IMG/VR virus record: IMGVR_UViG_3300009161_000175
Span: 1 to 28,865 of that record
DNA length: 28,865 nucleotides
Source: a virus
Direction: 5' to 3' (one strand)
Shown: positions 24,401 through 28,865 of the stretch, one piece after another
How the letters are laid out: the number at the start of each line of letters is the position of its first letter
Numbering within the stretch: position 1 is the first letter of the stretch
The notes under the pieces: model-generated
Told to the model about the DNA's origin: nothing
What the model saw: only the letters and a program-made list of their open reading frames with translations
Database searches by the model: none
Made by a program: the position numbers and the translations under genes

Positions 24401-27400
24401 CGATGACCTGATGCGTGCGAACCTGCACAAGCAGCAGCTTGCTCGCCGGCGCATTGCGGACAAGACGAAGAAAATGGAAGCGGCGAGGGCAGCACAGCCT
24501 GAACCCGCTGCTGTCCCGAATGCCCCGCAGATCGAGGCGAGCGCCGTCAATGCCGAGCCCCAGGCCGTGCCCGTGCAGAATGCCTTGGGTCGTCGTCCGC
24601 TCCCCGGCGAAACGTCCCGCGCGTCTCCGACCGTAGCTGGCGCGCTTGTCGGCGGCGGTCTCGGTGCGGTTGCTCCCGCTGATAGCGAGGATGCACGTAT
24701 CCGAAACATCGCGATCGGCATCGGCGGCGGTGGAGCTGTTGGCGCGTTCGCTGGGCTCAAGGCGCGGCCCTATGGGGATATGGCTCCGCGTGGTGGAAAG
24801 CCTCGTCCGCCCACCCCCAAGCCGCCTATCGTGAAGAACGGTGGCGGCTCTCTCCCTATGGGGGAGGGGGCGAGGATGGCACCAGGCAAAGTTGATATTC
24901 GGCTACCGCAGTGGATGGGAAAAGACGGCGACCAGATGTATGCTGGCGGTGGGATGCGAACACTTGAGCGCAACCCTAGCGCGCGTACTCTGGACCGGAT
25001 CGCCCGCGATGCTGGTCGTGTCAGAGAGGGCGGCCTAGCTCAGAAACCGCCCCCGTATGTGGATCTCCGCTGGGTCAAAGATGCAGACGGAAATCTGTAT
25101 GTTGGCGACGCAAACAGCAACATGCATGATCTCATGGTGGACGGACTTAGCGAGGCTGGCGTTAAGATGCCAGAGGGCCGAGGCGATGCTTGGCGCTACG
25201 CGGAATCGATGGACGATCCGCGCCTAGATCAAGGGGGGATGTATCGTCGCCATCAAGATGGCCGCTGGGAAATTCTCAAAGGCGATATGGAGTGGAAGCC
25301 ATTCGACCCCGCTGAATCTGGCTCCAGCAAGCTCCTGGCTGGGATGGGGCAGAACGGGACGGGCATCGGCGTTGCAGGTGGTGCGATAGCTGGTGGTGCT
25401 CTTGCTCCCGACACGAACAAAGACGGCAAGATCGACGCTCAAGAGCGCATGGCTGGAGCTATCGGCGGCGCATTCACTGGCGGGGTCACTGGCAAGGCTC
25501 TCGGCTCAGCATTCGGCAAGGCCCGCACTCTCATCCCTCGCGCTAACAAGCTGGCGGGTGGCGTAGAGAGGGCGGGCTTCACCTCCCCCAGAGGACAGAA
25601 GGGAACGCCGAGGGCGAACGGTATCTTTGGAAAGCCCACTGTAAAGCCGGGCGCAGAGCCCCCGACAATCGCACTGAGCGACCTGAAGGGCGCCAGGATA
25701 TTCCACACTACCGCAGACCACACACGGACAGGCGGTGCCTACACTGGCATTGATAGCTCGCTGGTGGACAATCCTGTTCCGCTTCCGGGTGGCCCCAAGT
25801 ACGGACTTCGCTCGGACAATGCCGAACACGGCGTAGCCTTCGCGAACAATGGCGGCGTAGCCGGTCAGAAGGTTACGAAGATCACCGACCACGCCGCAAC
25901 GCACATGATCATCAATGTGGGCGATGCTAACCAGCACATCTCCAGCGTGACGGCTAACCGCGCATTCTTCGATACGATGCGCGCCTATGTTCGCGATGGG
26001 CGGATTTCTCAGAAGAACGCTCGCGCCATCACAAAGCTCATCAAGGGCTCGGTAACCAAGGATGATGCCATCCACGCTGCAATGAAGGCATTTCCCGGAT
26101 TTGAGGATGCGAAGGCTTTTGACGACTATGCGCGCGGCCTCAGCTTTGAGGGTCGCAAGCGTCTTCTGACATTGGTTGGATCGAAAGAAGCCAGAGACCT
26201 CGGCGCTCCGAACCTCAAGCGCATCCTTGATGCCACTCGTGAGACGGAAACGGCGGGTCGTCGCTGGGGTGACGGTGAGTATGTCGTGAAGCTCGACCCA
26301 AATGGCACGCTGGTAAAACTTGGCGATGGATCTGCTCCAGAACATCCTGACTTCCCGACAGGCATTCGCGGGAAAGTAATCGGCAAGCTGGAGGCCCCGC
26401 TCAACTACGAAACGCTGGCACAGGACTGGCTGGCTTCCGACAAGGCCGCAAAACTCGCAGCCAATCCCAATGCGACACTGAACCAGCGGCGCGGCTTCGA
26501 CATGGCTCGCCCTGTCATCGAGGTCACGGACGATCTTCTATCCCGTATCGGGGATATCAAGAATGCAGGCATCGACAGCGCGCGTCAGGCAAAACTGACT
26601 GCCGACTTTGCCGCTGACAATTGGAAGGTATCCGGCTTGCAGGTGAAGCAGGGCGGCTCCTCACCCGCCGACTTCATCAATGCCATTGACGATAGCCCCG
26701 GCGCTGCTGTTCTCGATGTGCCGGATCTGAGCACGCTCAAGAAGGACATCAGAAGCGGCAAGACGAGCATTTACCAGCTTGGTGATGATGGTCAGGTGTT
26801 CTTCAGCCTGGAGAAGGGCGACCCCGGCTACGAGGCTTCCTACGGCGTCAAGACACCAGGGATCGGCCCCAACGAGGTCAAGCTGGGCGGCGTCATCAAC
26901 AACGAACTCGGCGCGGCTGGTATGGGTCACGCCGTGATGCTCAAAGCCCTGACTGAGGGCGCAACTGTTCTGGATGCCTTTGCAGTCAAGAGCGCGGCAC
27001 ATCCGGACGGCTTCCTGCCTGAGTTCTACAAGAAGTTCGGCTTTGAACCGGTGGCCGAGGTTCCGTTCGATAAGAAATACTATACGCCCCAAAAACTTGC
27101 GGACGCGGTCGATTTCTGGAAGAAGAGTACGAAGGGTTACGACCCCGAGATCCACGGCTACCCGCCGTTGGTCATCATGAAGTGGACTGGCACCGATGCC
27201 CAAAGAGCAAATCTCGTCGCAGAATATCATGGACGCGGCCTACAAGATCTATTCCCCGGAAGAGATCAAACACATGCCGCGACAGATTGGGATGTCCTTG
27301 GTGGCGATGCTACGGGAAAAACTGGAAAAGCGGGGAGTGGCGGGCGTAAAGCAAGAGGAGCTGGAGGGGGTCAAGGACATGCTGGAAAACCACCTGTACC

Positions 27401-28841
27401 CTCAGCACTCACGCGAGCTACTCGAGGACTATCAAATCTCTCAGATGCGGAGCTAAGGAACCTCGGGCGCACCCCGGCTGATCGGGAAGCTGCTCGCAGG
27501 GCTCTCGGCGGTATGGGATCTTCCCGCCCCAAGCCTGCCCCTGCCAACAGGCTCGCGGTCCCGAAACCGAAGCCAGTTGAGGCAAGGCGCCCAGCTCCAC
27601 GCGGAAACAAGCCGTTCTCAGATCCGCGCCTGTCTCCCGGCGAAAACAAGACGGCGGAAATGATCCTGAACGGCTATTCCTACGAAGAAATTGCTGATGA
27701 GATGATGACGACTGTTCAGGTCGTCGGAGTGCAGGCGACCAAGGCACAGAAGAAGCTGGGTGCCGACGTGCTGCTTCCCCGCCCCGGCAGGGGCAAGCGC
27801 ACGCCAGGATCAACCAAGCTGGACGCGGCATTCGAGCTTTTCGATAGTGGCGTGCTCAACGCTCAGATTGCCGAGCGCCTTGGTATGCCCATAGCTAACG
27901 TCAGAAACTACCGTTCTCGCTGGAAGGAGCAGGGCAGGGCTCCGGTTGCGAGTGTTGAAGGTGCGATGTATAACCCTCCTGCCATGCCTGAGCGTCCTTT
28001 TGAGGCTGACTATCCTCGGAGCGCTTGGCCAGATGGCCCGCCCGTCGATGCTCAAGGGCGGCTGACGCAAGACATGGATCGGAAGCCGCTTGCCCAAAAC
28101 TCCGTCATCATTGGAAGAAATAAGGCACCGGGCTATGGCCAAGGCTCAGAAGCAGATAGACCGCTTCGGGATCGAATTGCTGTTATCCAAACGCTCAAGC
28201 AAGCGGGGTCGAGCATTGAGCGGGTTCCGCGATCCACGAATAAGACCAGTGGTGGATGGGCACCGCATTTCGACACCAACGGACGCTTCACCGGACGTGG
28301 CTCCGCGCAAATAGTCGATGACCTCGACCGGCCCATCGCGGGTCTGGACGATCAGGAAGTTATCGTGCTCTCGCACGAACTGGCCCACAGCATCGACTTC
28401 AAGGCCAGCCCTGCGCGCAATGTGGGCGGCTTCAACGATCGCAAGTGGGGTATTGAACACAACACCCCGCAAATGCCCCCCGAGCTTAAAGCCGAATACC
28501 AAAGCCAGCTTGAGCGCATATACAGCGACCTCAACAACCCGGTGGATGGCGAAGTCACAATCCGCAGCCCGAAAGATCACGGGTATGACGCGATAGACGC
28601 CGACCGCGAACTCTGGGCCGAGGCCATCCGCGCGTATATGTACGACCCCACCTACATCAAGACCGTAGCCCCAGACGTGGCGTTCATGATCCGCGACCAC
28701 GTCAACAGGAACAGCAGCCTTCGCAAGACGATCCAGTTCAACGCCATTCCGACTATCGTTGGAGTTGGCGGTCTCGGACTTGGCGCCATGGCGTTGAGCG
28801 GTCAGCCGGCAGAAGCCCAGCGTCGTCGCGACGGTCGTTAG
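21414..28841 (+). CDS. Giant multidomain polyvalent ejection protein
   Basis: 2475 residues, one uninterrupted frame from ATG 21414 (ATGA overlap). Layout: two copies of a short helical motif (residues 4-16 and 40-51, LEQVRAE and LEAVRAE); a Pro/Ala/Gly linker (about 375-449); a long helical region (about 450-900); a coiled coil (about 965-1029); two glycine-rich hydrophobic hairpins (about 1071-1120 and 1315-1370), the second around an EF-hand-type loop (1333-1344). A domain at about 1420-1710 with TRTGGAYTGI then LPGGPKYG recurs in large phage proteins. An acetyltransferase-like domain lies at about 1780-1925 (LGGVINNELGAAGMGHAVML, EFYKKFGFEPVAEVPFD). Residues about 1928-2014 overlie the nested gene and look like an unstructured Gly/Arg/Lys linker. 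Two helix-turn-helix segments follow (about 2073-2120, 2136-2175), then a zinc peptidase signature HELAH (2321-2325) with Glu2399 or Glu2403 as possible third ligand, and a glycine-rich hydrophobic C-terminus. The architecture matches the polyvalent-protein theme: several effector activities in one chain delivered with phage DNA. Individual enzyme activities are not proven by sequence. Confidence 0.82.
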   Translation: MNPTLEQVRAEIARRKAAAAPVAPAAPAPTAPAPATGGLTLEAVRAEKARRAANGAGFTSTNPMEAAGIAAQRQALIGQRDAALQSKIQQVQAQRIPFQEEQVNRNDLMRGLNNQIDGLNPSRSTLGDYQANAPIANDVSKLAKTAGLNVWNGGVTATQAAINALPAAADWIGSFSHNADGSQAFKPQPKADLSRARMEISPEDQSLSGMLTEGFTQFLATRSLMGNGGGKFANGAKDTAALMSGFSGNSGRAADFVDPNVIPEGAAREFVQWLKTQPGDSDFMGRVKNGTEDFLVNLILHGAGNALGALKKPPGAPHLPIDVSTVDPLKVALGKETQAQAFDTAHATGVDPNALPTLNRAGGAFNSAERDAALNPHLPPARITPPTAAASGPSIPGGASQAAAQAGAASAGQQASPAVGGAGGAIPPNGGPATLQATPRRVPAAIDPEEVANNRAAVISISRFMRSARIPRNVVDDYVGSLLSRYEPLKSDRYPLAFFVEEDLPQYLQSRGYSPDKARNLAGDVAVKTNGYGKAANSFTGSGNSSRYTMQDTIHQLTSTQKTELDRTFKSVLGDETLMGRSDEIGALMRQNGQEAYTNSISEANRLLKTGKATPEQVKAASEINAILTNSGFKEFYPESLTIEATTRGKTVDELIQERLAADPIDTAHWLQSEIGQAARDAKNIDGSQTNMSRAYENMRKAILDRLEKFAGYKGARMQHGDLFGADEAISFGDRFLSDAKSEYKTEQMARALEKLSPRQQQVAALSIRDALLNQIIRLSPEEAPARITQLQNEGTLKALVTVLGEERGTELRNAIANMRVENQRIASVSQAHGSPTHLNQQGAKDAVDNLRGPGNRAVHAIGNPGGWAFAAGASALLGSPVPLAAKGLASIADKLSTPTAKFQSRATRGLYGLPKAAEDAAGALPDLPAAPVSGAPVSPGGGSGAGSGFGRTPQPRAQRPPPTVEEWGQRIEKDQNELQRLLKQYDQIDRADPNVDDLMRANLHKQQLARRRIADKTKKMEAARAAQPEPAAVPNAPQIEASAVNAEPQAVPVQNALGRRPLPGETSRASPTVAGALVGGGLGAVAPADSEDARIRNIAIGIGGGGAVGAFAGLKARPYGDMAPRGGKPRPPTPKPPIVKNGGGSLPMGEGARMAPGKVDIRLPQWMGKDGDQMYAGGGMRTLERNPSARTLDRIARDAGRVREGGLAQKPPPYVDLRWVKDADGNLYVGDANSNMHDLMVDGLSEAGVKMPEGRGDAWRYAESMDDPRLDQGGMYRRHQDGRWEILKGDMEWKPFDPAESGSSKLLAGMGQNGTGIGVAGGAIAGGALAPDTNKDGKIDAQERMAGAIGGAFTGGVTGKALGSAFGKARTLIPRANKLAGGVERAGFTSPRGQKGTPRANGIFGKPTVKPGAEPPTIALSDLKGARIFHTTADHTRTGGAYTGIDSSLVDNPVPLPGGPKYGLRSDNAEHGVAFANNGGVAGQKVTKITDHAATHMIINVGDANQHISSVTANRAFFDTMRAYVRDGRISQKNARAITKLIKGSVTKDDAIHAAMKAFPGFEDAKAFDDYARGLSFEGRKRLLTLVGSKEARDLGAPNLKRILDATRETETAGRRWGDGEYVVKLDPNGTLVKLGDGSAPEHPDFPTGIRGKVIGKLEAPLNYETLAQDWLASDKAAKLAANPNATLNQRRGFDMARPVIEVTDDLLSRIGDIKNAGIDSARQAKLTADFAADNWKVSGLQVKQGGSSPADFINAIDDSPGAAVLDVPDLSTLKKDIRSGKTSIYQLGDDGQVFFSLEKGDPGYEASYGVKTPGIGPNEVKLGGVINNELGAAGMGHAVMLKALTEGATVLDAFAVKSAAHPDGFLPEFYKKFGFEPVAEVPFDKKYYTPQKLADAVDFWKKSTKGYDPEIHGYPPLVIMKWTGTDAQRANLVAEYHGRGLQDLFPGRDQTHAATDWDVLGGDATGKTGKAGSGGRKARGAGGGQGHAGKPPVPSALTRATRGLSNLSDAELRNLGRTPADREAARRALGGMGSSRPKPAPANRLAVPKPKPVEARRPAPRGNKPFSDPRLSPGENKTAEMILNGYSYEEIADEMMTTVQVVGVQATKAQKKLGADVLLPRPGRGKRTPGSTKLDAAFELFDSGVLNAQIAERLGMPIANVRNYRSRWKEQGRAPVASVEGAMYNPPAMPERPFEADYPRSAWPDGPPVDAQGRLTQDMDRKPLAQNSVIIGRNKAPGYGQGSEADRPLRDRIAVIQTLKQAGSSIERVPRSTNKTSGGWAPHFDTNGRFTGRGSAQIVDDLDRPIAGLDDQEVIVLSHELAHSIDFKASPARNVGGFNDRKWGIEHNTPQMPPELKAEYQSQLERIYSDLNNPVDGEVTIRSPKDHGYDAIDADRELWAEAIRAYMYDPTYIKTVAPDVAFMIRDHVNRNSSLRKTIQFNAIPTIVGVGGLGLGAMALSGQPAEAQRRRDGR
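27196..27456 (+). CDS. Possible nested gene in the +1 frame inside the giant gene
   Basis: 86 codons with ATG 27196 and TAA 27454-27456. The product is a plausible helical protein: KEQISSQNIMDAAYKIYSPE, HMPRQIGMSLVAMLREKLEK, then QEELEGVKDMLENHL and SRELLEDYQIS. By my hand count, about 74% of its third codon positions are G or C and only about 27% of its second positions, the usual coding profile in this window. In the giant frame the same bases give about 27% G+C at third positions and a Gly/Arg/Lys/Ala-rich peptide. This suggests that the nested frame is, or recently was, the selected one. No strong ribosome-binding site is visible upstream (tggactggcaccg), so expression is uncertain. No family recognised. 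Confidence 0.5.
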   Translation: MPKEQISSQNIMDAAYKIYSPEEIKHMPRQIGMSLVAMLREKLEKRGVAGVKQEELEGVKDMLENHLYPQHSRELLEDYQISQMRS

Positions 28842-28865
28842 TCGCGGCCCCACCTTAACAGATTA

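Noticed and set aside
28090-28314. A second possible nested frame in the giant gene, starting TTG
   Set aside because: Only the first about 35 codons look protein-like, the rest is Arg/Ser/Pro-rich, and the giant frame here (RDRIAVIQTLKQAGSSIERV) reads as genuine peptidase-domain protein.
1-28865. Lysis, integration, replication, tRNA or tail tape-measure genes
   Set aside because: I looked for their usual motifs (endolysin and holin patterns, integrase catalytic residues, tRNA-like folds, long tape-measure repeats) and saw none I could support.

Overview
The window is the packaging and virion-structure arm of a tailed phage or prophage. Every convincing gene is on the + strand and tightly packed: most joins are 1-nt or 4-nt stop/start overlaps or gaps under 50 nt. 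The gene set most resembles short-tailed phages with P22-type heads and necks: Sf6-like small terminase, large terminase, P22-like portal with a long helical C-terminus, scaffold, coat, gp4-like adaptor, gp10-like tail hub, then large ejection-type proteins. No tail tape measure, sheath or tail-tube gene was seen. Base composition is high in G+C with GC-rich wobble positions, and the protein types recall phages of Alphaproteobacteria. The host is an inference; nothing in the window names it. No integrase, repressor, replication, holin, endolysin, tRNA or CRISPR was found.

Layout. 2-914: the 3' end of an HNH endonuclease gene, a small lipoprotein and a small ribbon-helix-helix-like protein. 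915-1083: the longest gap, without a recognisable gene. 1084-5625: small terminase, large terminase and portal. 5631-10386: nine small or medium accessory structural genes, including a 21-residue tandem-repeat protein and a fibre-like protein, unusually placed between portal and scaffold. 10417-13282: scaffold, major capsid protein and a probable capsid-associated protein. 13282-15206: an enzymatic cassette, an MptE-like/DUF115 plus GT-A glycosyltransferase fusion followed by a methyltransferase. 15211-18817: a structural protein, neck adaptor, tail-hub protein and GNAT-like protein. 18783-28841: three successive presumed ejection proteins, the last a 2475-residue multidomain polyvalent protein.

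How the genes probably work together. Terminase and portal fill the scaffold-built capsid. The adaptor and hub proteins close the neck. The three large proteins are probably stored in the head and delivered with the DNA. The last one carries glycine-rich membrane-type hairpins (one with an EF-hand-type loop), an acetyltransferase-like domain, two helix-turn-helix segments and a zinc-peptidase signature, which suggests several activities delivered to the host at infection. The glycosyltransferase and methyltransferase may modify the virion or the host surface.

The most unusual signal is a complete 86-codon reading frame (27196-27456) nested out of frame inside the giant gene. It carries the normal codon-position signature, while the giant frame loses that signature over the same stretch.
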